Origin: Cyclobacteriaceae bacterium
Lineage (GTDB): Bacteria > Bacteroidota > Bacteroidia > Cytophagales > Cyclobacteriaceae
Assembly: GCA_019638395.1 (NCBI GenBank)
Contig: JAHBTX010000003.1
Coordinates: 124,001 to 188,000, forward strand
DNA: 64,000 bases
Direction: 5' to 3'
The notes under the pieces were generated by a model that saw only the letters and a list, made by a program, of their open reading frames with translations, did no database searches and had not been told where the DNA came from. A program made the translations under genes and the position numbers. Positions 20,509 to 29,165 of the stretch are shown piece by piece. Position 1 is the first letter of the stretch; each line of letters opens with the position of its first letter.

Positions 20509-20526
20509 ATCACATGATAATGTGAT
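20509..20526 (-). promoter_or_regulatory. Shared operator-like palindrome, copy A
   Basis: ATCACAT-GATA-ATGTGAT is a perfect 7-bp inverted repeat. It ends 34 bp before the start codon at 20474. Two further copies with almost the same spacing lie in front of the surface-protein gene starting at 25346 and of porP at 28948. The conserved sequence and distance point to one regulator acting on all three genes. Confidence 0.65.
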
Positions 20527-20537
20527 GTTACTTCAAT

Positions 20538-23500
20538 TTACCGTTTCAGCACCAAAAACCCATGTTGTGTTTTACCAGTTGATATGAAAAAGATTTTATA
20601 GAAGTATGTACCCGAAGGAAGTTCGTTACCATTTTGATTTAAGCCCCTGAACGCATTGGCTTCTTTATAGTTTTCTACTTCAAATACTTTACTACCCCAG
20701 CGGTTGTAAATGGTTACAGTGTTTTCAGGTTCTAATGCTTCTATATTTTCAATTCTGAAGTAGGCATTTTTATCATCGCCATTGGGCGATACAGCGTTGT
20801 AGATTTCAATTTCACCAATCACGTTTATTTCTAACGTTTGCGTGGTACAGGCTCCAAATACATCGCACACGCGGATGGTAATTGCATCATTACCAGTAAA
20901 TGAAAGTCCGGTGTAATTAATTAACAAGTTGGTACCATTAATGGAAGCTGTGGCTCCGCTTTGTGGTTGCTGCACAATCGTTAGGGAACTTAATACAAGA
21001 TTGTCATCCGCATCCGAAATCAAACTGAGCAGATCAACTGTAATGGATTGACCAAGCGTAGTGGATAAAGCCGTAGTGTTGATAACCGGAGCTGTATTAA
21101 CACAAGGTTCGGGCACAATGGTTACTATTAACTCATCCGAAACCTCGCTACTGCAACCATTTGCATTTACTACTAATACCGAATAGATGTCGCTAGCGGT
21201 AACAGTAATAGTTTGAACAGACCCGAACGGATACCCTGAACTATCAAACCATTGATAATCGCTAAAGCCGGCTGGGGCCGAAAGCGTAAGCACGGTAGAG
21301 GCACAAGCGGTAACTTCGCCACCTACCGGAGTTACACTTGCCGTAATAACAGGCTTTGCCGGTGGTGTGCTGATGATGGCAGTTACGGGTACTGGCACAC
21401 TTTCGCAAAATGTACTTCTTAAAGAAACATGATAGGTTGTATTGGCTGTTAAGGAAGGCGTAATAAAAGTTTCATTTTGTTCAGCAGCAATGAGCGTGAG
21501 TGGTGAACCGGAGTACCAGCGATAATCACCGGGGCTTCCACCCGAAGCGGTGAGTAGTACCACACCAGGGCCACAACTAACTCCGTTTGTAACATCAGGT
21601 GGTGAAGGCAAACTGTTAAACACAAGATTGGCTGAATTGGTAGTTACAGGTGCAGCAAAGTCGCCCGAGATAACACAGTGGTATTCGCCCGATTCAGATG
21701 CCGTTACGTTGCTGACGGCAAGGGTAGGTGAATTAACACCGCTGAATTTGGTGTTATTCACCAAATCAACAAACACACTGCCATCAAACTTCTGCCATTG
21801 ATAGGTAATGTTGGTGGTACCCGATGCAGCCGTAGTAAACGAAGCCGTGCCACCTTCGCAGGCATAGTAGGGTGAAGCAGGTTGTTGTGTGATGGTGATA
21901 GCCACCGTGGGCACAAGGTTTTCATATACCACCAATAATCCTGCAGCACGGGTGAGAATAATTTCAGGTTTACCATCTAAGTTCAAATCGCCAGTGGTGA
22001 TACCACGCGGTGCAGTAACGGTGGTATTGAATGGTGCTGCAAATGAAGCAGCCGTTAATGCTCCGCTGGTATGAATGTTTTTAAAAATCGAAAAGCGATT
22101 TCCACTTTCGCTGGTGGTAATGATTTCAGGTTTACCATCGCCATCTAAATCGGCAATGGTGGCTACTGTAGTTGCGCTGGGATTGGTTAAATCAATTCGT
22201 GTAAAACTGATGTTGCCTGCAGTGCTGGTGTTGTGGAAAATGGTCAGCATCGTATTATTGGTTCCGGTTCCATGATAAAGCAGTAGGTCAAGTTTTCCGT
22301 CTTGATCAAAATCACCAGAGTACAATCTGCCAGGATTATCGCCTGTGGGCAAATCACCAACAACCGAAAATTGGGCAGTACTTAGAGGGAAACCCCCATT
22401 GTTTCGCCACACGCGCATGTTGTCTGATGTAGGATTTGTGCTTGCAAATTCTACAAAGCCATCATTATCAAAATCTCCAACAGCAGTTCCCCCATTCACA
22501 GCAGGTTTGGATAACCCTAATGCAGCCCCAAAAGTAGCAAACGCACCTGTTCGGAACGGTCCAGGCTTGGAAGTATTTCTATAAAGCAATAATGTTGCGC
22601 CACCGGTGTTAGCGGCAATCACATCTGTTTTTCCATCTAAATCAAAATCGGCCCAGTTTTGATTGCCACCACCAGCACCGTTTACATTATTATCAAACTC
22701 TATTTCATTGGTGGTGGTTGAATTACGAAACAACGCTTGTTGAGATAAAATATCAAGCCGCCCATCTTCATCCAGATCAACCATGCGTAGGTTCAATGCT
22801 GACTCATTAGTGGTGTCGCTAATGATGAATGAACTGGATGTAATCGCTCCGGTGGTATGCACGTTCTCAAACGACCACGCATAGTTTCGGATTATTCCGG
22901 TTACTACGCGCGACTCGGCAATCAATTCAGGTTTTCCATCACCATTTAAGTCAGCAGCTTCTACATCATAATCGGCACCGGTTACTGGAAATGTAACGGG
23001 TGCTGCGAATGAAGTGCCATCGAAAGTTACACCCGATGAAAATGTTGTAGAGAATGGTAAATGATAGCGTGAAGTCCGGTTATCGCGGGTAACGCTTACG
23101 CGCTCATAGCTGGCACCGGGTGGAACGGTAACCGTGATTTCGTTTTTGCTGGCGGTTAATACATTTGCTTTTACTGCACCAAACCAAACCGTATTCTTTG
23201 TAATGTCGGAAGAAAATTTATTTCCGGTTATTGTAACAGTACTACCCACAGGGGCTGCCAGTGGCGAAACCGTATTGACAGAAATGTTGGGAGCTGCAAT
23301 GGTTTGATTGGTGTAAAGGATTAATCCATGCTCACCACCATCGCTACTTGCAAAACCCACCACATCGGGAAGCAGATCGCCATTCAAATCACCAATTAAT
23401 GGTATGGCTAAAGCACCATTTGAAGTTTCTTCGTACTCGATCAACGGTAAGAAAGATGAAGTGTTAAGTATGCCGGGCTCAACTTTACTTTCAAAGACTC

Positions 23501-25346
23501 CAAAACTATAACCGATACTGCCGCTATTTAATGCAATTAAGATATCCGGTTTACCATCTCCATTCAGATCAGCAACCCGTTGTGAGTAAGCCCTGCCAAC
23601 CTTTGATAGAATAATATCAGCATCAAAAGATGCAGTACTAAGTACACCAGTCGTGTGAATATTTTTTTTAATTACAAGGTCATAATCATTAAAGCCATTG
23701 ATGCGATAGTATAGAATGTCGGGTTTGGTATCGCTATCTAAATCTGCGAGGGTAATTCCACTTACTGCACTGCCCGGAAAATTTAAGGGTGCTGCAAATT
23801 GAATATTGCCTTCCGTGGAGATGTTCTCTAACAGATTAAAACTACCGGAAGCTACTACCATAATTTCTGGCTTACCATCGCCATTTAAATCTTTTGTGGA
23901 AACAGCACCACCCGATGCATTTAAAAAACGAAGAGTAGCAAACTCTATGTTGCCAGGCGTACTGATGTTTTGTGCAAAATATAGTCCGCTGGAGTTGAGC
24001 AGGAAATCCAACCGACCATCACCATCTAAATCTGCCACATCAAATCCGGAGCAAAAGATACCCACATTATAAAATTGCTCAGCTGGTTCGAATGAAACAG
24101 TTCCGGGCGTGCTAATATTTCTGCTTATAGTAAAGCCTCCGGTTAGTTGAGGACTTGCACCTCTGAAATAAGTAGCGATGTCAATCTTTCCATCATTATC
24201 GAAGTCGTGAAGAATGGTACCATTCGAGTTACCTTGGCCCAGTTCTCCTGAAGGAATCTGAACCTTAGGAGCAAATGATGATGAAGATAGATTTCCGGAT
24301 TGGCCCTGATTCAGAAAAATTGCAAACTCACCCGGATCTTCAAAGGCTACAATATCCAGCCAGCCATCGCCATCAATATCGCCCATCGCGCCACCGGCTA
24401 ACCCGTTATCATTAAAATCGCCATACGGAACAATTACATTGTTGCTGAATGAACCCGGTAACAGATGCCCAATAAAATCGGGATCGGAAAAAATTAATGG
24501 TTGAAAGTTGGATGTTGAAACGGCAACAAGACTAGCAGCAGTATTGATAACAGAAATGGGTGCCAATGTGGCCGCGGATGGAACTTGAACTGTAAGTTGA
24601 GTGGCGTTACCTGAAACAACCGTAGCTCTAACCAAGCCAAAATATACCATGTTGTTATCTTTTGTTGAGCCGAAATTACTTCCGGTTATGATTACGGTTT
24701 CACCCGCCAAAGCGGAGGCTGGTGCGAATGAGGTAATGACAGGGCTTGTTTCAAGGGTTCGTTTTTCTAATGTTACATTATCCAAACCACTGGTATAGCC
24801 GGTGGTGTTGCTGTATTTGCAACGAATACGAATACCGGTAATGTTGGCGAGTACGATTTTGATTTGAGCTTTCAAGGCTACTGATCCGCCTACCGAATTC
24901 CAGCGCCAGCCAGCAGTTTCATCTAACGCAATGGTGTAGCTTGTCCATGCCGGGCTTACTGCGGGCTTGGTAGCGAAATTGAAATGAAGCGTGTTGCCCC
25001 CGCTGTAGATGATAACATCACTTACGGTATTATCAGTGCCGGCAACAGATTGCTGTAAATCAAGTTTTAAGTTTGATCCGTATGAAAAATCATAGTTGCC
25101 AAAAAAAGTGCTAGGTGCATTCCAATACCACGCAAAGCTGGTGTTTACACTTCCACCCGCTGTGGGCGGAGCTACAGATACAAACCCGCCTGGATTACCA
25201 CCTGCAACTTGATGATTAAAGGTAGCGGCAGTACCACCTGTGTGTGTAGCGGTCCAACCTTCGGCACCAACATCAAATGTGATGGTAATTTGGGCATGTA
25301 CTGCTAATGAAGAAAAAAACAGGAGAATGGCAAAGAATGGTTTCAT
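20538..25346 (-). CDS. Giant T9SS type-B surface protein: laminin-B-like, IPT/TIG, FG-GAP and Ig-like domains
   Basis: 1602 residues from the ATG at 25346. A TTG at 25352 in the same frame would add only two residues, and the ATG gives a better signal peptide (KPFFAILLFFSSLAVHAQ). Domains in order: laminin-B-like about 20-195 (FDVGAEGW, GNPGGFV, YGSNLKLDLQQ, DETAGWRW, LDNVTL); IPT/TIG about 200-285; FG-GAP/VCBS block; IPT/TIG about 715-795; second FG-GAP block; three Ig-like modules (about 1180-1450, including GEYHCVISG and DYRWYSGSP); cadherin-like module; gliding-type sorting domain ending LVLKR. It is predicted to be a T9SS-exported surface adhesin-like protein and is the largest in the window. 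It shares its first half and its sorting domain with the neighbour at 15906-20474, pointing to tandem duplication. Confidence 0.9.
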   Translation of the reverse strand: MKPFFAILLFFSSLAVHAQITITFDVGAEGWTATHTGGTAATFNHQVAGGNPGGFVSVAPPTAGGSVNTSFAWYWNAPSTFFGNYDFSYGSNLKLDLQQSVAGTDNTVSDVIIYSGGNTLHFNFATKPAVSPAWTSYTIALDETAGWRWNSVGGSVALKAQIKIVLANITGIRIRCKYSNTTGYTSGLDNVTLEKRTLETSPVITSFAPASALAGETVIITGSNFGSTKDNNMVYFGLVRATVVSGNATQLTVQVPSAATLAPISVINTAASLVAVSTSNFQPLIFSDPDFIGHLLPGSFSNNVIVPYGDFNDNGLAGGAMGDIDGDGWLDIVAFEDPGEFAIFLNQGQSGNLSSSSFAPKVQIPSGELGQGNSNGTILHDFDNDGKIDIATYFRGASPQLTGGFTISRNISTPGTVSFEPAEQFYNVGIFCSGFDVADLDGDGRLDFLLNSSGLYFAQNISTPGNIEFATLRFLNASGGAVSTKDLNGDGKPEIMVVASGSFNLLENISTEGNIQFAAPLNFPGSAVSGITLADLDSDTKPDILYYRINGFNDYDLVIKKNIHTTGVLSTASFDADIILSKVGRAYSQRVADLNGDGKPDILIALNSGSIGYSFGVFESKVEPGILNTSSFLPLIEYEETSNGALAIPLIGDLNGDLLPDVVGFASSDGGEHGLILYTNQTIAAPNISVNTVSPLAAPVGSTVTITGNKFSSDITKNTVWFGAVKANVLTASKNEITVTVPPGASYERVSVTRDNRTSRYHLPFSTTFSSGVTFDGTSFAAPVTFPVTGADYDVEAADLNGDGKPELIAESRVVTGIIRNYAWSFENVHTTGAITSSSFIISDTTNESALNLRMVDLDEDGRLDILSQQALFRNSTTTNEIEFDNNVNGAGGGNQNWADFDLDGKTDVIAANTGGATLLLYRNTSKPGPFRTGAFATFGAALGLSKPAVNGGTAVGDFDNDGFVEFASTNPTSDNMRVWRNNGGFPLSTAQFSVVGDLPTGDNPGRLYSGDFDQDGKLDLLLYHGTGTNNTMLTIFHNTSTAGNISFTRIDLTNPSATTVATIADLDGDGKPEIITTSESGNRFSIFKNIHTSGALTAASFAAPFNTTVTAPRGITTGDLNLDGKPEIILTRAAGLLVVYENLVPTVAITITQQPASPYYACEGGTASFTTAASGTTNITYQWQKFDGSVFVDLVNNTKFSGVNSPTLAVSNVTASESGEYHCVISGDFAAPVTTNSANLVFNSLPSPPDVTNGVSCGPGVVLLTASGGSPGDYRWYSGSPLTLIAAEQNETFITPSLTANTTYHVSLRSTFCESVPVPVTAIISTPPAKPVITASVTPVGGEVTACASTVLTLSAPAGFSDYQWFDSSGYPFGSVQTITVTASDIYSVLVVNANGCSSEVSDELIVTIVPEPCVNTAPVINTTALSTTLGQSITVDLLSLISDADDNLVLSSLTIVQQPQSGATASINGTNLLINYTGLSFTGNDAITIRVCDVFGACTTQTLEINVIGEIEIYNAVSPNGDDKNAYFRIENIEALEPENTVTIYNRWGSKVFEVENYKEANAFRGLNQNGNELPSGTYFYKIFFISTGKTQHGFLVLKR

Positions 25347-25379
25347 ACTCAAATCTCCATAGAAATGAACTTTATGGGT

Positions 25380-25397
25380 ATCGCATGATGATGTGAT
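25380..25397 (-). promoter_or_regulatory. Shared operator-like palindrome, copy B
   Basis: ATCGCAT-GATG-ATGTGAT matches copies A and C except for one base in the left arm. It ends 33 bp before the ATG at 25346, which also supports that start over the TTG at 25352. It lies in the 142-bp gap before the serine-hydrolase gene; nothing else is recognisable in that gap. Confidence 0.6.
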
Positions 25398-25494
25398 GTG
25401 AATTTACAATAAAATGACGATTTCAGTTGAAAATCCTATTTACCTTACCCTGCACTCAATTTTTAGAGAACTAGCTCCAACAGGTCAATATTCA

Positions 25495-27228
25495 TCAATT
25501 CACCTTATCAAACTGATGATGCATTAACCGGGAATTCTGAATATTAAAGCCATTTACCTTTCCCGCTTTATCATACTCAAAATTTATCCACACGCGCGAT
25601 TCTTCATGCTCTCTAAACTCGATAATAAGCCTGAACTCATCGTTGTAAAATGGCTCGAGAATTTTATCGGCAATGGTGGGTCGCTTTACCACTAACTCTC
25701 CAGCGTCATTCATCACAATAGTCCAATAAAAATCGAGGTGCTTACTGTAATACTTCCCTGTAAATTTTTGCAGCTGCGCGTTGGTGTATTTTGTTTTGGT
25801 GGTGGTCTCTCTTTTCCAATGCCAGGTCTCGGTATAATCGCCCTGGTTGTAAATGGTAACGTGCATGGCAGAATCTTTATGCGACTGCGAAAAAACTAAC
25901 CACGCAGGATACTCAGGGTCTTTAAAAATGTTATCGCCTACCTTTAGTAAAGCAATACTATCAGTTGTGGCGAAATGTAAATACAAGCTATCGCCAATCA
26001 CATTAAGTTCCTGATATAGTTTAGGTTCTACGCTGCTTTGAAACGTTAGCTGATTTAATTGGCGGTAGGTGCCTGCATACTTGACTAAATCATTATGCCT
26101 GGTGGGTAATGCTTTGACAGGAAGTTTTGGTGCGGTAACAGGTAATTTTTTTAATTGAAAAATTTCTTCGTAAAGGGCATCAATCTTTTCGTCATATCCG
26201 CCTAAATAATTTCCCAAACAAATGATACTAAGACCTGCTTCAGGTACCCTAGATAAATAGCGCCAGCCGCTCACGCCTTCATGTACAATCATTGCATAAT
26301 TGCCAATGTGTTTTAGCTTTTGGCCAAACGGGTAATCTGTTCCACGCAGCACGGGTATGGGTCGGGACTGTTGCTTTAATCGTGTTGATGCTTTTGCTAT
26401 AAAAGTTGTAGGATCATTATGGGCGGCAGCCCATTTTTCTAGATCGTTGGCAGAGGTAAGCACCTGGTAGTTTCCGCCCGGTGAGGTTTTATCGCGTAGC
26501 CACACATTGTATTTGCCCGGTTGATCGCTGTAATATGAGAAGGCATGATTAGCGATCACCACTTCTTTATTGTTAGGCATTTGGGTCGATGACATGCCAA
26601 GCGGCTCAAAAACTTTTCGCTTTAAGTAAGCCGATAGATTTTCGTTCGATGCTTTTTCAAGAATGAGACGAAGTAAACCATAATCAGAATTGGAATACAT
26701 GTAGCCTTTGCCCGGTTCAACTTGGGGAGTAGGTTGGGTGTATAAAAAATTTAAGAACTGCGATACATCAAGGCGGTTGCTCATGCTGGCTTGCATAAGC
26801 ACCAGCGTTGCCCACTCATCGCAAAAGCCGGAGCTGTGATTTAGTAAATCTAGTATGGTTACATTTTCACTCCAGGCTGGCAGCTTCGGAAAATATCTGC
26901 TCACCTTATCGTTTAAAGTCAATACGCCATCTTGCTCCAATAAGGCAGCTGCAATAGAAATAAACTCACGCCCTTCTGAATAAGTAATGCCTACAATCGT
27001 GTTGTGCGAAAAAGGAATACCAAATTCAAGATTCGCCATTCCATAAGTCTTCTTTGTAATCACCTTTCCGTTTTGAAGTACGGTAATGGCGTAACCCGGT
27101 GAGTTTTGGTTGTTGAACGATTGAAAGAGCGAATCGATTTTTTTGTCGAGTTTGGCTTTATTGATAATGGATTGAGCAGGTGCTTGAAGAAAGCTTAAAG
27201 CGATAACTAGAATGAATAAGTATCTCAT
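25495..27228 (-). CDS. Serine hydrolase-like protein (beta-lactamase/class C fold) with altered SxxK motif
   Basis: 577 residues with a signal peptide (LFILVIALSFLQAPAQ). Residues of about 25-350 follow the penicillin-binding-protein/class C beta-lactamase fold: YGMANLEFGIPF, then Ser84-Glu-Gly-Arg87 where the family has SxxK, YSNSDYG as the YxN motif, and HEGVSGW as the HxG motif. The lysine that normally activates the serine is thus an arginine. The codon is CGT, so it is not a one-base slip from AAA or AAG. The C-terminal 220 residues form a lipocalin-like or beta-rich appendix (YAGTYRQ, FTGKYYS) seen in many Bacteroidota relatives. It is the last gene of the porP/PIG-L operon, 10 bp after PIG-L. 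It may be a catalytically weak peptidase or a binding protein. Confidence 0.8.
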   Translation of the reverse strand: MRYLFILVIALSFLQAPAQSIINKAKLDKKIDSLFQSFNNQNSPGYAITVLQNGKVITKKTYGMANLEFGIPFSHNTIVGITYSEGREFISIAAALLEQDGVLTLNDKVSRYFPKLPAWSENVTILDLLNHSSGFCDEWATLVLMQASMSNRLDVSQFLNFLYTQPTPQVEPGKGYMYSNSDYGLLRLILEKASNENLSAYLKRKVFEPLGMSSTQMPNNKEVVIANHAFSYYSDQPGKYNVWLRDKTSPGGNYQVLTSANDLEKWAAAHNDPTTFIAKASTRLKQQSRPIPVLRGTDYPFGQKLKHIGNYAMIVHEGVSGWRYLSRVPEAGLSIICLGNYLGGYDEKIDALYEEIFQLKKLPVTAPKLPVKALPTRHNDLVKYAGTYRQLNQLTFQSSVEPKLYQELNVIGDSLYLHFATTDSIALLKVGDNIFKDPEYPAWLVFSQSHKDSAMHVTIYNQGDYTETWHWKRETTTKTKYTNAQLQKFTGKYYSKHLDFYWTIVMNDAGELVVKRPTIADKILEPFYNDEFRLIIEFREHEESRVWINFEYDKAGKVNGFNIQNSRLMHHQFDKVN

Positions 27229-27238
27229 TTTATTTTGA

Positions 27239-28021
27239 TTAAAACTCCTTTTGTAATTCTATTTCTGTTGCAAACTTTCTGAAATAAAGTTTGTTCTCGC
27301 GCCCTTTTTCAAACGCAATCATCTCCTCCATTTCCGCAGTAGAAAACCCACTGGTATAACACCGAATAGCTTGCGCAGCTCGTTGTTCATCTTCGTCTGT
27401 ATAAGTTGTTTCAACATTAAAATACTGATCATCAGCATAGCGCACCCAGCCATCGCCATCGGCTTCTAATGATCTAGTCCAACCAAAATAATAAAGTGGA
27501 TATTGATCAACCCAGCCTTCGCGCAACAATAATTCCGTAACCAGACTACTTACAATAATATGTTCCGGATGGCCATACTCACCATCGGGACCAAAGGTTA
27601 TGATGAGATCGGGTTCTAAATCAACAATACTTTGTTTTAATTTTTCTCTGAATTGATTTCCGGTTTCCACAGCATCACGCACACCATCTTTTGTACCATG
27701 CTTTCGATCCATACTGTTGAAGGAGTAGAAGATTGGTTTTTCAATGCTTAATTTCTCGCACGAGCAAACTACATCTCGTTGTTTGGCTTGTGCCACTGAA
27801 TCGGGCGAAGCATTTACAAATCTTGTATCAAACTTTGCATCTACTGCTAAAATGAGATGCACCCGGTCACCCAAACGGGCGTGTTTAGCTAAAGCGGAGC
27901 CAAAGGCAGTTTCATCATCAGGGTGGGCGAGTACAACCAGAATAGTTTTAGATTGGTGTTGCGCATCGTGCTGACAAGCAATTAGGATTAAACTAATGAA
28001 TAGTATAAAATTTCTGATCAT
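27239..28021 (-). CDS. PIG-L/LmbE-family deacetylase, lipoprotein
   Basis: 260 residues. The lipoprotein signal NFILFISLILIAC has its cysteine at 16, so it is probably anchored on the periplasmic side of a membrane. The zinc motif HPDDE begins at His33 (VVLAHPDDETAFG), and the third ligand lies in YGHPEHIIVSS. A glycine-rich Rossmann-like core lies between. Known family members remove N-acetyl groups from GlcNAc-containing substrates such as GlcNAc-inositol or mycothiol and bacillithiol precursors; other members act on secondary metabolites. Lipid-anchored members may act on surface glycans. It sits between porP and the serine-hydrolase gene with gaps of 24 and 10 bp, so the three should be one transcript. 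Substrate unknown. Confidence 0.85.
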   Translation of the reverse strand: MIRNFILFISLILIACQHDAQHQSKTILVVLAHPDDETAFGSALAKHARLGDRVHLILAVDAKFDTRFVNASPDSVAQAKQRDVVCSCEKLSIEKPIFYSFNSMDRKHGTKDGVRDAVETGNQFREKLKQSIVDLEPDLIITFGPDGEYGHPEHIIVSSLVTELLLREGWVDQYPLYYFGWTRSLEADGDGWVRYADDQYFNVETTYTDEDEQRAAQAIRCYTSGFSTAEMEEMIAFEKGRENKLYFRKFATEIELQKEF

Positions 28022-28045
28022 AATCCATAGCCAGGAATGACTAAT

Positions 28046-28948
28046 CTAAAAATTACTCAACGACCGCTCGTGAAAATCAAACGCTGATAGTTGAATACCT
28101 AACATTATTTCGTGCGTAGTAAACTGTGTACCCACCGATTTGTTGGTTGGAATTTCAAACACGTATCCAAATCTGTACTGCTCTTTTAATAAAGTTTGAA
28201 GCAATACGCCATACGTATTGAAGTTGCGTGTAAAAATTCCTGCGGTGTGTATCGCGTTGAAGTTTACATTCATAGCTACATCTACCGATGCCGGTGCTCC
28301 CTTTACACCCCGCAATAAAACCGCTGGCTTTAAACGAATGTGTTCATTCAGATAATGAACATAAGCACCCATTAAATAAAGGTGTTGATTATAGAGATCA
28401 AATTCCTGATTGCCACTTTTGAACGTAGTAGGTAACAAGCGAGGCACCGATAATCCAATAAAATAGTTCTCGCTTTTCAAAGCCAGTCCTGCACCAAGGT
28501 TAATGCGGGTGCCCTGTTCGCCATTTAAGAATAGATCATCAGAAGGATCGTATGGGTTAATGCCCTTCATAGAGTTATTAAAATTTTGTACCCCAGCCTG
28601 CATACCAAAACTCAATGTAGTTTTTTCTAATTGCAGTTTATAGGCAAATGAAGTATTGATTTCGGTTGTGTTCAGACTTCCGATACGGTCGTTGCTCACC
28701 AACAAACCCAACCCAACTTTATTTTGTACCAGCGAAGAGTGCAGGCTGGCGTTTATGGTTTGAGGTTGGCCCTCAAGTCCCATCCATTGGGTACGGTACC
28801 CAACCGAGGCATTGAAGTTATTATTTAACCCAGCGTATGCGGGGTTTAACACCAGCGGATTAAACAGGTATTGTGAATAGAGTGGATCTTGCTGTGCAAA
28901 CGAAAGTGTGGCAAGCAGCAAACAGGCAATGGTGGTTAGGGGTTTCAT
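28046..28948 (-). CDS. PorP/SprF-family type IX secretion outer-membrane protein
   Basis: 300 residues from the ATG at 28948, which starts the signal peptide KPLTTIACLLLATLSFAQ. The mature protein begins QDPLYSQYLFNPLVLNPAYAG, the hallmark of PorP/SprF proteins. Beta-barrel strands follow (GLGLLVSNDRIGSL, SFAYKLQLEKTTLSFGMQ, FIGLSVPRLLP). The frame stays open upstream to 29113, but that part is a relic of a T9SS sorting domain read through by chance. PorP/SprF proteins sit in the outer membrane; paired with type-B sorting-domain proteins they are thought to help anchor or secrete them, as SprF does for SprB. An operator-like palindrome lies 34 bp upstream. Two enzyme genes follow in the same operon. 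Confidence 0.93.
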   Translation of the reverse strand: MKPLTTIACLLLATLSFAQQDPLYSQYLFNPLVLNPAYAGLNNNFNASVGYRTQWMGLEGQPQTINASLHSSLVQNKVGLGLLVSNDRIGSLNTTEINTSFAYKLQLEKTTLSFGMQAGVQNFNNSMKGINPYDPSDDLFLNGEQGTRINLGAGLALKSENYFIGLSVPRLLPTTFKSGNQEFDLYNQHLYLMGAYVHYLNEHIRLKPAVLLRGVKGAPASVDVAMNVNFNAIHTAGIFTRNFNTYGVLLQTLLKEQYRFGYVFEIPTNKSVGTQFTTHEIMLGIQLSAFDFHERSLSNF

Positions 28949-28982
28949 AAACCAAATCTCACCAAAGTATCGGTGCGGGGGT

Positions 28983-29000
28983 ATCACATAATGATGTGAG
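28983..29000 (-). promoter_or_regulatory. Shared operator-like palindrome, copy C (porP)
   Basis: ATCACAT-AATG-ATGTGAG ends 34 bp before the porP ATG at 28948, the same distance as copies A and B. On its other side, 13 bp away, lies the relic sorting-domain end. At copy A the end of a live sorting-domain gene lies 12 bp away, so the whole arrangement is conserved. Confidence 0.62.
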
Positions 29001-29012
29001 AAAAAGTACACT

Positions 29013-29097
29013 TCTGTTTCAGTACCAAACCCATGTTGCGTTTTTTTAGTTGATTTAATGAAGATTTTATAAATATGTGCCCGACCGTAAGGTTCCT
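29013..29097 (-). pseudogene. Relic of a T9SS type-B sorting domain
   Basis: Read on the minus strand, this stretch gives IYKIFIKSTKKTQHGF, clearly the decayed end of the sorting domain found intact in neighbours as FYKIFFKSTGKTQHGF. Two bases are missing in the run encoding GFLVLKR, and the stop codon is lost. Upstream of about 29097 the similarity stops. The rest of the gene is gone and an ATPase gene begins its 3' end at 29166. This suggests that a surface-protein gene once stood directly upstream of porP, as others do elsewhere in the block, and was deleted or replaced. Confidence 0.75.
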
Positions 29098-29165
29098 TTG
29101 CGGGTAGTAACACCTGCTTTTTTTAGTGATGAACTCTGAGGATGTGTTCGTACCGTTGATTTCCT

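Noticed and set aside
28996-29025. Similarity between the relic end and the Walker B coding region of the ATPase gene (about 30090-30118)
   Set aside because: About 29 bases are alike with several mismatches, but the relic is better explained by the sorting-domain genes and the ATPase bases are constrained by its own motif. Probably coincidence.
28949-29113. A 55-residue N-terminal extension of PorP
   Set aside because: The signal peptide starts at the ATG at 28948. The extension reads through an operator-like palindrome and a sorting-domain relic, so its open frame is chance.
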